A DNA stretch of 64,000 bases from Bacteroidetes bacterium UBA5697. GTDB taxonomy: Bacteria > Bacteroidota > Bacteroidia > B-17B0 > Aurantibacillaceae. Location of the stretch: assembly GCA_002420145.1 (NCBI GenBank), contig DIHL01000004.1, positions 1 to 64,000 on the forward strand, written 5' to 3'. Under the pieces are notes generated by a model. It saw only the letters and a list, made by a program, of their open reading frames with translations. It was not told the origin of the DNA and searched no databases. Made by a program: the position numbers and the translations under genes. Each line of letters begins with the position of its first letter. Within the stretch, counting starts at the first letter, position 1. Positions 1-9,240 of the stretch are shown here, one piece after another.

Positions 1-151
1 TATAAGCGCTGTTATTTCCACGAACCATATTCTTTTGAACGGTTCGTATAGCTACGTTATTTTTATTAATAAATGTTTTTAAATCTACAGTAGTTTGTGC
101 TTTAGTAATAGCGCAAAAAAACAAAACGGATAAAAATAGCTTTAACCTCAT
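1..151 (-). CDS. Secreted protein, N-terminal fragment (cut by window edge)
   Basis: An ATG at 151 on the minus strand opens a frame that runs off the left edge after 50 codons without a stop. The start is a classic signal peptide: MRLK, a hydrophobic core (LFLSVLFFCAI), then a TKAQ cleavage site, so the product is exported to the periplasm or surface. Only about 30 mature residues are visible and I do not recognise the family. It is divergent from nothing nearby; the next gene, secA, lies on the same strand upstream and ends at a terminator, so this gene probably has its own promoter in the 210-base gap. Confidence 0.6.
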   Translation of the reverse strand, partial: MRLKLFLSVLFFCAITKAQTTVDLKTFINKNNVAIRTVQKNMVRGNNSAY

Positions 152-323
152 ATTTTAGTTATAAAAATTGTTAATACGTTATAAAAATACGACAATTATT
201 AACATGTTTTTAACATAATGAGCGAATGAAAAATAGCAAAAAGTATAAATTAATGATAATCAGCTATATACATATTTAAGACTAATGTTTTTAACTAGTA
301 AATTATGTATAAAACCATGACAT

Positions 324-354
324 AAAAAAACCGCTAAATTTTAGCGGTTTTTTT
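324..354 (-). terminator. Intrinsic terminator after secA
   Basis: CCGCTAAA (331-338) pairs with TTTAGCGG (340-347). It is flanked by A7 on one side and T7 on the other, so it can work in both directions. On the minus strand it lies just after the secA stop. Confidence 0.85.
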
Positions 355-361
355 ATTGAAA

Positions 362-3300
362 TTAAGCTACACCAACACCGTGACAACTTTTGTATTTTTT
401 ACCGCTTCCGCACGGGCAAGGATCATTACGTCCTATTTTTTGTTCTACGCGTATTGGCTGTTGTTTAGGTTTTTGTTGTTCTTGTTGCTCTTGAGCCTCT
501 TCTTCACTTCGGCTTTCTACCAATTTTTCTTTTGGTTTTTGTTGAATAGGCTCTTGAGTAAATTGTGCTTTTTGAAGTTTTGGTTTATCATTATTATTTT
601 CCTCAATAGGTAAACCACCTTTCATCAAGAAGGAAATAATGTCCTTACTTGTTTTAGCAATCATTTCTCTGAATAAATTAAATGATTCTAATTTGTAAAC
701 TACTAAAGGATCTTTTTGCTCTAAAGAAGCATTTTGAACAGATTGTTTTAGGTCATCCATTTCACGTAAATGTTCTTTCCAAGAATCATCAATCATCGCT
801 AAAATAACAGTCTTTTCAAATACGGATACTAACTCTCTACCATTTGTTTCAAATGATTTTTTTAAGTTAGCCATTACTTGAATTCCTCTTACGCCATCAG
901 TAAATGGAGTGACAATATTTTCGAAATTATTGTTAGGATTAGTATACACATCTCTTACAACTGGGAAAGCCATTTCTGCAATCTCAACTGATTTCACACG
1001 GTAATGATGTTCTGCTGCTTCAAATAATTTTTGAATTAAATCATCTTCTTTTCCTGACTTAAAATCTTGTTCAGTAAATGGAGATTCGATACCGAAGTTT
1101 TTGATACATTCAAATGTAAATCCTTCGTAATCTTTTAATACATGGAATTCAGCAACAATACTTTCTGCCACTTCATAAATCATGTTGGCAATATCAATAC
1201 TAATTCTATCCCCGTTTAATGCATTTTTACGACGCTTATACACAACATCACGTTGTGCATTCATCACGTCATCATATTCAATTAAACGTTTACGAGTACC
1301 AAAGTGATTTTCTTCCACTTTCTTTTGTGCGCGTTCAATTGATTTTGAAATCATAGAGTGTTGAATTACTTCACCCTCTTGTAATCCCATTCTATCCATT
1401 AAACTAGCAATACGTTCGCTACCAAATAAACGCATTAAGTTGTCTTCTAAAGAAACAAAGAATTGAGAACTTCCTGGATCTCCTTGACGACCAGCACGAC
1501 CACGTAACTGTCTATCTACACGACGAGACTCATGACGCTCAGTCCCAATAATTGCTAAACCACCAGCTTCTTTTACTCCTGCGCCTAATTTAATATCGGT
1601 ACCACGACCAGCCATGTTGGTAGCAATAGTAACGGTTCCGGCTTGCCCTGCTTCAGCAACAATGTCCGCTTCTTTTTGGTGTAATTTAGCATTTAATACA
1701 TTATGTTTAATACCTCTTAATTTAAGCATACGGCTCAATAATTCAGAAATATCAACTGTAGTTGTACCAATTAATACTGGACGACCTTCTGCCACTAATT
1801 TAGCCGTAGCATCAATCACAGCATTGTATTTTTCACGCTTCGTTTTGTAAACTAAATCTTGTTCATCTTTACGAGAAATAGGTCTGTTTGTTGGAATAAC
1901 AACGACGTCTAATTTGTAAATATCCCAAAACTCTTGTGCCTCAGTTTCTGCAGTACCAGTCATACCTGCTAACTTATTATACATACGGAAATAGTTCTGT
2001 AATGTAATAGTTGCATAGGTTTGAGTAGCAGCTTCAATCTTCACATTCTCTTTTGCTTCTAAAGCTTGGTGTAATCCATCGCTATAACGACGGCCTTCCA
2101 TAATACGACCAGTTTGCTCATCTACTATCTTAATTTGTCCATCAGCAATCACATATTCTTGATCAATTTCAAATAAAGAGTAGGCTTTTAATAATTGATT
2201 TACAGTATGAATACGCTCGCTTTTCACACTAAAATCACGCATTAAAGATTCTTTTAAAAGAATCTTTTCTTTTGGATCAGCAAATGTTTTCTTTTCTAAA
2301 TCAGCTATTTCGGCTCCAACGTTAGGAATGACAAAGAAATGAGGGTCATCAGTTGTTCCAGTAATTAAATCAATACCTTTTTCAGTCATGTCAACTGAAT
2401 TGTGTTTTTCGTCAATTACAAAGAATAAGTCCACATCTATTTTATGCATTTCCTTTTGTTGGTCTTGCATGTAGTGATTTTCTGTTTTTTGTAATAATGC
2501 TTTTACTCCTGGCTCACTTAAATATTTAATTAAAGCTCCATTTTTTGGTAATCCTCTGTAGGCACGTAATAAAGCAACACCGGCTTCTTTTTCATTTCCT
2601 TCTGCAAATAAACGTTTAGCATCTGTTAAGAAAATTTGAACAGCTGCTTTTTGTGCCGCTAATAATTTTTCTACACGAGGTTTAAACTCCATAAACTCGT
2701 GTTTATCACCAGTTGGAGTTGGACCAGAAATAATTAATGGAGTACGGGCATCATCAATCAAAACTGAATCGACCTCATCCACAATCGCAAAGTTATGTTT
2801 ACGTTGAACTAAGTCAGATAATTCACGAGCCATATTATCACGTAAATAATCAAAACCAAATTCGTTGTTAGTTCCGTATGTAATATCAGCTAAATAGGCT
2901 TGACGACGTTCTTCTGTATTAGGTTCGTGTTTGTCAATACAATCAACACTTAATCCATGAAACTGAAATAAAGGTGCATTCCATTCGCTATCACGTTTTG
3001 CTAAGTAATTGTTTACTGTTACAACGTGAACACCTCTTCCAGATAAAGCATTTAAGAAAACAGGTAATGTAGAGACTAAAGTTTTACCCTCACCAGTTGC
3101 CATCTCAGCAATTTTACCTTGATGCAAAACACTACCGCCAATTAATTGTACATCGTAGTGTACCATGTTCCAAAGAACTTCGGTTCCTGCAGCAATCCAT
3201 TTATTTTTCCAAGCTGCTTGACCGCCTCGTATTTCAACGTTTTTATGAGTTTTAGCTATCTTTGCATCAAAGTCGTTTGCAGTAACTAGTAATTCTTCAT

Positions 3301-3673
3301 TTTCAGAAAAACGACGAGAGGTGTCTTTTAATATGGCGTAAGCCTCAGGTAAAATTTCACTTAAAACTTCTTCAATCTTTTTTGTGATTTCTTTCTCAAG
3401 CTCATCAATTTCTTTGTACAAAGATTCCTTTGTATCAATATCCATATCAAATTCTTTTTCAATACGAGCTTTGATATCATTGATTTCTGTTTGTTCAGTT
3501 TTTATAGCATCTTGAATTTTTTTCTTTAAAGCAGAAACTCTTGCTCTAATTTCATCATGAGATAAGCTAGCCAATGAAGGATAAATTTCTAATGCTTGAT
3601 CAACTAATGGTTGAATGGATTTAATATCTTTTTCTGATTTAGTACCAAAAAATTTCTTTAGGAACGTTAACAT
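362..3673 (-). CDS. secA: SecA, preprotein translocase ATPase
   Basis: Motor ATPase that pushes unfolded preproteins through SecYEG. Seen: Walker A ATGEGKT at about residues 192-198, Walker B-type DEVDSVLIDD, helicase-like MAGRGTDI and the RQLRGRAGRQGD motif of the second nucleotide-binding fold, a low-complexity Q/E/K-rich linker near residue 1050, and the C-terminal zinc motif with C1086, C1088, C1097 and H1098. At 1103 residues it is longer than the 901-residue E. coli protein; the extra length includes a segment around residues 330-430, as is usual in Bacteroidota. The ATG start gives the normal amphipathic N-terminus (MLTFLKKFFG). It stands alone, with its own terminator and a likely promoter box at 3697-3704. 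Confidence 0.98.
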   Translation of the reverse strand: MLTFLKKFFGTKSEKDIKSIQPLVDQALEIYPSLASLSHDEIRARVSALKKKIQDAIKTEQTEINDIKARIEKEFDMDIDTKESLYKEIDELEKEITKKIEEVLSEILPEAYAILKDTSRRFSENEELLVTANDFDAKIAKTHKNVEIRGGQAAWKNKWIAAGTEVLWNMVHYDVQLIGGSVLHQGKIAEMATGEGKTLVSTLPVFLNALSGRGVHVVTVNNYLAKRDSEWNAPLFQFHGLSVDCIDKHEPNTEERRQAYLADITYGTNNEFGFDYLRDNMARELSDLVQRKHNFAIVDEVDSVLIDDARTPLIISGPTPTGDKHEFMEFKPRVEKLLAAQKAAVQIFLTDAKRLFAEGNEKEAGVALLRAYRGLPKNGALIKYLSEPGVKALLQKTENHYMQDQQKEMHKIDVDLFFVIDEKHNSVDMTEKGIDLITGTTDDPHFFVIPNVGAEIADLEKKTFADPKEKILLKESLMRDFSVKSERIHTVNQLLKAYSLFEIDQEYVIADGQIKIVDEQTGRIMEGRRYSDGLHQALEAKENVKIEAATQTYATITLQNYFRMYNKLAGMTGTAETEAQEFWDIYKLDVVVIPTNRPISRKDEQDLVYKTKREKYNAVIDATAKLVAEGRPVLIGTTTVDISELLSRMLKLRGIKHNVLNAKLHQKEADIVAEAGQAGTVTIATNMAGRGTDIKLGAGVKEAGGLAIIGTERHESRRVDRQLRGRAGRQGDPGSSQFFVSLEDNLMRLFGSERIASLMDRMGLQEGEVIQHSMISKSIERAQKKVEENHFGTRKRLIEYDDVMNAQRDVVYKRRKNALNGDRISIDIANMIYEVAESIVAEFHVLKDYEGFTFECIKNFGIESPFTEQDFKSGKEDDLIQKLFEAAEHHYRVKSVEIAEMAFPVVRDVYTNPNNNFENIVTPFTDGVRGIQVMANLKKSFETNGRELVSVFEKTVILAMIDDSWKEHLREMDDLKQSVQNASLEQKDPLVVYKLESFNLFREMIAKTSKDIISFLMKGGLPIEENNNDKPKLQKAQFTQEPIQQKPKEKLVESRSEEEAQEQQEQQKPKQQPIRVEQKIGRNDPCPCGSGKKYKSCHGVGVA

Positions 3674-3696
3674 AGTGTATTTTGAATTTAAGCTAA

Positions 3697-3704
3697 CGAA
3701 AGTA
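3697..3704 (-). promoter_or_regulatory. Candidate secA promoter -7 box
   Basis: The minus strand reads TACTTTCG, which matches seven of eight positions of the Bacteroidota -7 box TAnnTTTG. It lies 24 bases before the secA ATG. No clear -33 TTG was seen, so this is a candidate only. Confidence 0.4.
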
Positions 3705-3938
3705 CAAAAAATACACGTTCATAAATGATAATTTTTACTAAATAATGTATTGATAATCAGTAAGTTTTAAACTATATTTTTATTAAACAAGTTGAATTCT
3801 TTATGCTGATGTGAAATTAAGCTAGTATTTAAAACTAAAAAATGGATTAAAATCAAACTCCAGTTATTGCCAAAAACCAACCACTTACAAAAAGATATAG
3901 GCAAACTAATGATTAATCATTAATTTAGTAATGCCACT

Positions 3939-6923
3939 ATGAAATACTTTTTAAAGATATTAATTACTCGATTCTTCTTTTTTGGAGTATTTTTTTTATT
4001 ACCATTTAAACAAATTGCACAGCAGTATAATTTTAAAAATTACTCCGTTGAAAGTGGCTTACCATATGTTCAAATATTTGCTATGTTTCAGGATAGTAAA
4101 GGTTATTTGTGGAGTGGCGGATATGGAGGTGCGAGTAAGTTTAATGGAAAAACATTTCAAAATTTTTCTCCAAAAAATGGTTTGGCGAATCATTATGTTA
4201 ATGCCATTATCGAAGATCAGTTTCATTTAGTTACTATTGGCACTATTGATGGAATTAGCGTGATTGATAAAGTAAAAGGAAAAATTAGCAATTATAACAC
4301 AAAAGACGGCTTACCTTCCAATCATGTGACTAGTTTTTGTTTAGATCCTCGAATTGGATTATGGACAGGAACAACAAAGGGTCTTTGTATTTGGGATGGG
4401 AAAAAGGTATTACAAGTTCCTTTCTTTAATGGGTATCATATTACTAGTTTATTGTACTCACAAAAGTATGGAGTGATTGTAGGTACGAGCAAAGGACTAT
4501 TTATTCAAGATAAAAACTCAAAAGAGTTTAATCGGATTATTGATAATATCAATACAACAAGCATTGCTCAAAACCCAAGTAATACAAAAATATTTGTTGG
4601 CACCGATAATGGATTACATATTTTAGATTTCGAAAAAAATACATCTACTGTTTTACACGTTAATAATGGGTTAATTGATGAAAATATAACAAGTGTGTTA
4701 TATCAAAAAAACGGAACACTTTGGGTTGGCTCAAAATCTGGATTAATTAGTATTTCTAATAATGAACCTACATATTATAATATTGGTTTTGATAATAATT
4801 CAAATCATATAAGGTCTTTATTGATTGATTATGAAGATAATTTATGGATAGGAACTCACAGTGGCTTATACAAATATAGAGGTAAAGGATTTACATTGTA
4901 TGATAGACAAAATGGATTAGGTAGCGCATTCATCTATCAAATAACGAGAGATATAACAGGTAATTTATGGTTTGGAACCGAAGGGAATGGAGTGTTTAAA
5001 TTTTCAAATGGTTTTTTTAAAAACTATTCTGTTAAGCAAGGTTTGTTAGATAACAAAGTAGCGGCTATACTTCCTTTAGAAGATGGTTCTGTTTGGTTTG
5101 GAAGCGATAAAGGAATTTCAGTTTTGAAAAACGAAAAAATCGAAAATTTATCTTTTGGTTCTTCATTTAAATTAGAAGCTCCTATCAACTGTTTTTATAA
5201 GGATAGTAACGGTTTAATTTGGGTTGGCGGACAAAATGGGCTGTGTTCCATGAAAAAAAATGGAGCTCAGTATGCAACTACTTATTATAAATTACCAATT
5301 AAAAAAAGTGACCAAGAAGGTTATGCTGTTTGGAGTTTTATAGAAGATAATAAAGGTAATATTTGGGTAGGAACATATTTGGAAGGTTTATTTAAATTAG
5401 AAAATAATCAATTTATTAGGCAAAGTATTTCGTCTCCCGAACCAATTACAACTGCTTTGGATTTATGTAAAGATAAACAGGGTAATTTGTATGCGGCTAC
5501 AATGAATGGCGTATTGATGTTTAATCCAGATAAGCATTCGTATAAAATAATTTCAGAGAAGGAAGGATTAAGTTCCGAGTTAGTTTATGCTATAGGAATT
5601 ACTAAAGATAATAACTACTTATGGGCTGGAACTAATCAGGGAGTTAATAGAATTGATTTAAATAAATTACGATATGACTTCATTGATATTTTAAAGTATA
5701 ATAAAAACGACGGATTTACAGGCGTTGAATTAAACTCACATGGTATTTATGAAGATGTAGATAGTTGTATTTGGTTTGGAACAGTAAATGGTTTAATAAA
5801 ATACTCTCCGAAAGAATTTATTGAAAATGATAATTTATCTAAAACTCAAATCACTAATATCAAATTAGCATACACCGATACATTATTAGATTCAGGCTCA
5901 GTATTGCCATACTCTTTAAATAATATTAGTTTTTATTTTGACGGTATTTGTTTAACGGCTCCAGAAAAAGTATTGTATTCTTATAAATTAGAGAATTATG
6001 ATAAAGATTGGAGTCCGTATACAGATATCAATAATATTAAGTATGACAATTTACCCCCTGGAAAATATATATTTAAAGTAAAAAGCTGTAATAACGAAGG
6101 TATTTGGAACATTGAACCAGCTACATTCTCATTTACTATTAAAACACCTTTTTATAAAACTTGGTGGTTTATAGTAATTTGTATCGTGTCTATTTCTGCC
6201 ATTGTTATTGTGATTTTTAGAATACGTGTTAGACAAATTAGAATTAAGCAACAAGCAGAATTTGAACAACAAGTTGAAATATCTAAGGCAGAGTTAAAAG
6301 CACTTCGTGCACAAATGAATCCTCACTTTGTATTTAATTCTTTAAATTCAATTCAACATTATATTTTAAATAGTAAAGGCGACGAGGCAGTTAAGTATTT
6401 AAACAAGTTTGCTAAATTGATCCGTATTATTTTAAGTAATTCGGAAAAGCCAACTGTTACTATTAATGAAGATGTTGAAGCACTTATGCTGTATTTAGAA
6501 TTGGAGAGAATGCGTTTTGATAATAAGTTCGATTATTCTATAAAAATTGACGAATCCATTGATGGAGACTATGATGAAATACCACCGATGTTAATTCAGC
6601 CGTATCTTGAAAATGCAATTCTTCATGGCATTAATCCAAAAGATGGAAGTGGAAAAATTGATATTTCTATAAAAATAGTTAATCAGTTTATAAAAATTTC
6701 CATTGCGGATGATGGAATTGGTAGAGAAAAATCTAAGGCAATTCAAAGCTTACAGCCAGCAGCTCGTCATAAATCATTAGGAATGAAAATTACAAAAGAT
6801 AGAGTGCGAATTTTAAATAATATACATCAATCAAATTTGAATGTAAATATTATAGATTTGTATAATGATAAAATGGAAGCTATAGGAACACAAGTAGATT
6901 TGTTTATACCTTATGTGAAGTAA
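3939..6923 (+). CDS. Membrane sensor histidine kinase, two-component propeller type (LytS-like kinase end)
   Basis: Periplasmic sensor joined to a cytoplasmic kinase. Order by residue: signal peptide 1-28; repeated propeller blades 29 to about 640 with recurrent LWxGT, GLIWVG and NIWVGT motifs (Reg_prop); Y_Y_Y domain about 660-732 ending in LPPGKYIFKVK; one membrane helix about 741-764; short coiled coil; His_kinase (LytS-type) domain with the phospho-acceptor region QMNPHFVFNSLNS near 795; HATPase domain from about 880 with LIQPYLENAILHG. The response regulator follows 91 bases downstream, so this is a cognate pair. Many Bacteroidota proteins of this shape sense nutrients or cell-surface cues; the signal here is unknown. 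Unlike hybrid polysaccharide-utilisation sensors it has no fused receiver or DNA-binding domain, and no susCD genes are nearby. Confidence 0.9.
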   Translation: MKYFLKILITRFFFFGVFFLLPFKQIAQQYNFKNYSVESGLPYVQIFAMFQDSKGYLWSGGYGGASKFNGKTFQNFSPKNGLANHYVNAIIEDQFHLVTIGTIDGISVIDKVKGKISNYNTKDGLPSNHVTSFCLDPRIGLWTGTTKGLCIWDGKKVLQVPFFNGYHITSLLYSQKYGVIVGTSKGLFIQDKNSKEFNRIIDNINTTSIAQNPSNTKIFVGTDNGLHILDFEKNTSTVLHVNNGLIDENITSVLYQKNGTLWVGSKSGLISISNNEPTYYNIGFDNNSNHIRSLLIDYEDNLWIGTHSGLYKYRGKGFTLYDRQNGLGSAFIYQITRDITGNLWFGTEGNGVFKFSNGFFKNYSVKQGLLDNKVAAILPLEDGSVWFGSDKGISVLKNEKIENLSFGSSFKLEAPINCFYKDSNGLIWVGGQNGLCSMKKNGAQYATTYYKLPIKKSDQEGYAVWSFIEDNKGNIWVGTYLEGLFKLENNQFIRQSISSPEPITTALDLCKDKQGNLYAATMNGVLMFNPDKHSYKIISEKEGLSSELVYAIGITKDNNYLWAGTNQGVNRIDLNKLRYDFIDILKYNKNDGFTGVELNSHGIYEDVDSCIWFGTVNGLIKYSPKEFIENDNLSKTQITNIKLAYTDTLLDSGSVLPYSLNNISFYFDGICLTAPEKVLYSYKLENYDKDWSPYTDINNIKYDNLPPGKYIFKVKSCNNEGIWNIEPATFSFTIKTPFYKTWWFIVICIVSISAIVIVIFRIRVRQIRIKQQAEFEQQVEISKAELKALRAQMNPHFVFNSLNSIQHYILNSKGDEAVKYLNKFAKLIRIILSNSEKPTVTINEDVEALMLYLELERMRFDNKFDYSIKIDESIDGDYDEIPPMLIQPYLENAILHGINPKDGSGKIDISIKIVNQFIKISIADDGIGREKSKAIQSLQPAARHKSLGMKITKDRVRILNNIHQSNLNVNIIDLYNDKMEAIGTQVDLFIPYVK

Positions 6924-6959
6924 AGATAAATAAGATTATAATAATTATTAACTATAACT

Positions 6960-6997
6960 CTTTGCGCCCTCTGCAAAAAAACAATGGGGCCTTTGCG
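6960..6997. repeat. Short CTTTGCG-type intergenic repeat
   Basis: Two CTTTGCG words (6960-6966 and 6991-6997) lie in the gap before the response regulator, the second followed by GTTAAAA. The base composition (GC-rich words such as GCGCCC and GGGGCC) stands out from the AT-rich gaps. It resembles dispersed CTTTGCG repeats I know from other Bacteroidota genomes. No other copy occurs in this window. Confidence 0.45.
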
Positions 6998-7014
6998 GTT
7001 AAAAACTAAATAAA

Positions 7015-7764
7015 ATGAAAGCAGTTATTATTGAAGACGAAAAAAAGAGCCGAGAAATGTTGGCTGATTTACTTAAAAATAATTTCCCTCAAATTACCAT
7101 TCTAGGTTTAGGAAAAAATGTTGCTGAAGGTGTTGAGTTAATTCAAAATTTAAAACCTAATTTATTGTTCTTAGACATCAGTATGCCAGACGGAACAGGC
7201 TTTGATGTATTGGAAAAAGTTCAAGGTTCTAAGTTTGATATTATCTTCACAACAGCAACAGATAAACACGCATTAAAAGCTATTAAATATAGTGCTTGCG
7301 ATTATTTATTAAAACCAATTGATATTGAAGAATTGAAATCGGCTATTAATCGATTAATTGAAAAGAGATCCTCTAATGTGCCAAGTATGGATAATTTGCA
7401 GTTCTTGATTCAGAACTTAAAACGTGCTGACGATAACTATAATAAAATTACTTTGCCAACAGGGAATGCTTATGAAATTGTAAATATTAAAGATATTATT
7501 AGATGTGAAGCAGATGGTAGTTATACTAATTTTCATTTAGTAGGTGGAAAAAAATTAATGGTATCGGCGAGTTTAAAGCATTACGAAGATTTATTACCCG
7601 CAAATGATTTCATTCGTATTCATCACCATCATTTAATTAATATGAACCATGTTGTTAGATTTTTGAAAGTGGATGGTGGATACGCTATTATGAGCGACAA
7701 TTGTCAGTTAGAGATAAGTCGTAGAAAAAAAGATGCATTTTTAGAGAGACTAAATGCGGTATAG
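7015..7764 (+). CDS. LytTR-family response regulator
   Basis: Cytoplasmic transcription regulator paired with the kinase just upstream. The receiver domain covers residues 1-120, with acidic pocket residues E7-D8-E9, phospho-acceptor D54 in FLDISMPDG, and the K of LLKPI. The LytTR DNA-binding domain is about 140-245, with the usual I(K)DIIRCEADGSYTNFH strand and a recognition region RIHHHHLINMNHV. Length 249 residues is normal for the LytR/AlgR family. Targets are not predictable from the window. A two-way terminator follows the stop. Confidence 0.93.
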   Translation: MKAVIIEDEKKSREMLADLLKNNFPQITILGLGKNVAEGVELIQNLKPNLLFLDISMPDGTGFDVLEKVQGSKFDIIFTTATDKHALKAIKYSACDYLLKPIDIEELKSAINRLIEKRSSNVPSMDNLQFLIQNLKRADDNYNKITLPTGNAYEIVNIKDIIRCEADGSYTNFHLVGGKKLMVSASLKHYEDLLPANDFIRIHHHHLINMNHVVRFLKVDGGYAIMSDNCQLEISRRKKDAFLERLNAV

Positions 7765-7790
7765 ATTTAGTTAGTTTATAAAATAAAAAA

Positions 7791-7825
7791 AGCCTCATTC
7801 GCTAACTGACGAATGAGGCTTTTTT
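7791..7825. terminator. Bidirectional terminator between the regulator gene and hemL
   Basis: An 11-base perfect stem (7791-7801 with 7810-7820), an 8-base loop, a run of A before and T after. It serves the two convergent genes. Confidence 0.9.
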
Positions 7826-7840
7826 GTTGATGTGTTTTAA

Positions 7841-9118
7841 TTATAAAGATTGAAAAGCAATTTCAAATGCTTTGATTGTTTTATCGATATCTTCTTGTGT
7901 ATGGGCCTCACTCATAAATCCAACTTCATATCCAGAAGGCCCAGAATAAACACCATTTGATAATAATGCGTGGTATAAAACTTTAAAATGTTTCATGCTA
8001 TCAGCATCAATATCTTCAGCGCATCTAATGGCTTTTTTATTGGTAAATGCTAACCAAAAAATAGATCCTATACTAAAAATAGTAAAATCGTATTTTGTAT
8101 TCTTTTTTAATCCTGCTATTAATGTTTGAGTTTTAGTTTCTAAATCTTTATAAAAATTAGGTTTCAAGCACTCTGTTAATTGAGCAATACCAGCGCTCAT
8201 AGCAACAGGATTTCCACTTAAAGTTCCAGCTTGATATACATTACCTTCTGGCGAAATGGATGACATAATTTCTTTGCTTGCACCATAAGCTCCAACAGGA
8301 AACCCTCCGCCAATAATTTTTCCATAAGTAATAATATCTGGTTTAATATCATAGTAACCAGCAGCACCACAAAATCCAACTCTAAAGCCACTAATCACTT
8401 CATCAAATAACAATAAAGTTTTATTTGCCGTACAAATGTCTCTTAAGAATTGTAAGTATTCTTTTTCTTGTAATAATAAACCATTGTTTGCAGGAATTGG
8501 TTCTATAATCACACAGGCAATTTCATCTTTAAATTGAGCAAAAGCCTGAGTAACGGCTTCCTTGTTATTTAATGGAACCACAATGGTTTCTTTTACAAAA
8601 CTTTCTGGTACTCCAGCAGAAGATGTTTCTCCAAAAGTTACTAAGCCCGAACCTGCTTTCACTAAAAGCGAATCAGAGTGTCCGTGATAACAGCCTTCAA
8701 ATTTTAATATTTTATTTCTTCCTGTAAAACCTCTTGCTAAACGAATAGCACTCATCACTGCTTCTGTTCCGCTACTAACAAAACGAATTTTTTCTATATA
8801 ATGATTGTTAGTTAAGATTAATTCAGCTAATTCATTTTCTAATCGTGTAGGCGCACCAAATGATGTTCCATTACGCATTGTTTTTTCAACAGCATTTAAT
8901 ACATTATCGTTAGCATGTCCTAAAATTAATGGACCCCAACTTGCACAGTAATCAATATATTCGTTTCCATCTGCATCCCAAACGCGTGAACCTTTTCCTT
9001 TATCAATAAATATAGGAGTTCCTCCAACACTTCTAAAAGCACGGACGGGAGAGTTAACACCACCTGGAAAAAAAGCTTTTGCTTTTTCAAATAACTGAGT
9101 TGATACTTGATTTTTCAT
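7841..9118 (-). CDS. hemL: Glutamate-1-semialdehyde 2,1-aminomutase
   Basis: PLP enzyme that makes 5-aminolevulinate from glutamate-1-semialdehyde, in the C5 route to heme. Seen: N-terminal FPGGVNSPVRAF, SSGTEAVMSAIRLARG, the cofactor-binding FDEVISGFR, and the Schiff-base lysine (K267) in TYGKIIGGGFPVGA. I start at the ATG at 9118 (425 residues, normal for HemL). A longer frame from an ATG at 9157 would add 13 residues, but that stretch is encoded by a perfect inverted repeat containing a good promoter -7 box, so it is probably untranslated. The gene stands alone between two terminators. Confidence 0.96.
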   Translation of the reverse strand: MKNQVSTQLFEKAKAFFPGGVNSPVRAFRSVGGTPIFIDKGKGSRVWDADGNEYIDYCASWGPLILGHANDNVLNAVEKTMRNGTSFGAPTRLENELAELILTNNHYIEKIRFVSSGTEAVMSAIRLARGFTGRNKILKFEGCYHGHSDSLLVKAGSGLVTFGETSSAGVPESFVKETIVVPLNNKEAVTQAFAQFKDEIACVIIEPIPANNGLLLQEKEYLQFLRDICTANKTLLLFDEVISGFRVGFCGAAGYYDIKPDIITYGKIIGGGFPVGAYGASKEIMSSISPEGNVYQAGTLSGNPVAMSAGIAQLTECLKPNFYKDLETKTQTLIAGLKKNTKYDFTIFSIGSIFWLAFTNKKAIRCAEDIDADSMKHFKVLYHALLSNGVYSGPSGYEVGFMSEAHTQEDIDKTIKAFEIAFQSL

Positions 9119-9130
9119 TTTTGAAAATTT

Positions 9131-9156
9131 TGCCTCAAAGATAAAGGTTTGAGGCA
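9131..9156 (-). promoter_or_regulatory. Inverted repeat with promoter box before hemL
   Basis: Nine bases (9131-9139) are perfectly inverted at 9148-9156 around an 8-base centre. Within it the minus strand reads TATCTTTG (9143-9136), a full match to the Bacteroidota -7 box, placed 18 bases before the ATG at 9118. A symmetric repeat on a promoter could be a regulator-binding site or just a hairpin in the first transcribed bases; the sequence cannot decide. Confidence 0.5.
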
Positions 9157-9191
9157 TATATTTAAATTTAGAGTGTATTTCTTTCCAATAA

Positions 9192-9220
9192 AAAAGGCTA
9201 CCTCATTGAGATAGCCTTTT
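9192..9220 (-). terminator. Terminator after the giant surface protein gene
   Basis: AAAAGGCTA (9192-9200) pairs with TAGCCTTTT (9212-9220), with a further CTCA/TGAG inner stem; on the minus strand a T-rich tail follows. It lies about 20 bases after the stop at 9241. Confidence 0.8.
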
Positions 9221-9240
9221 AAAACCTAAATAAACTTTAA

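Noticed and set aside
356..613. Open frame on the plus strand opposite the end of secA
   Set aside because: It mirrors the low-complexity Q/E/K tail of SecA; leucine/phenylalanine-rich composition is what the reverse of that region gives, and there is no promoter or conserved pattern.
7618..7632. HHHH run in the LytTR regulator, looking like an engineered tag
   Set aside because: It sits inside the conserved RIHxxxLINMNH segment of the DNA-binding domain and is native.
9119..9157. Longer N-terminus for HemL from the ATG at 9157
   Set aside because: Those codons lie in an inverted repeat holding a promoter -7 box, and the family starts at the ATG at 9118.
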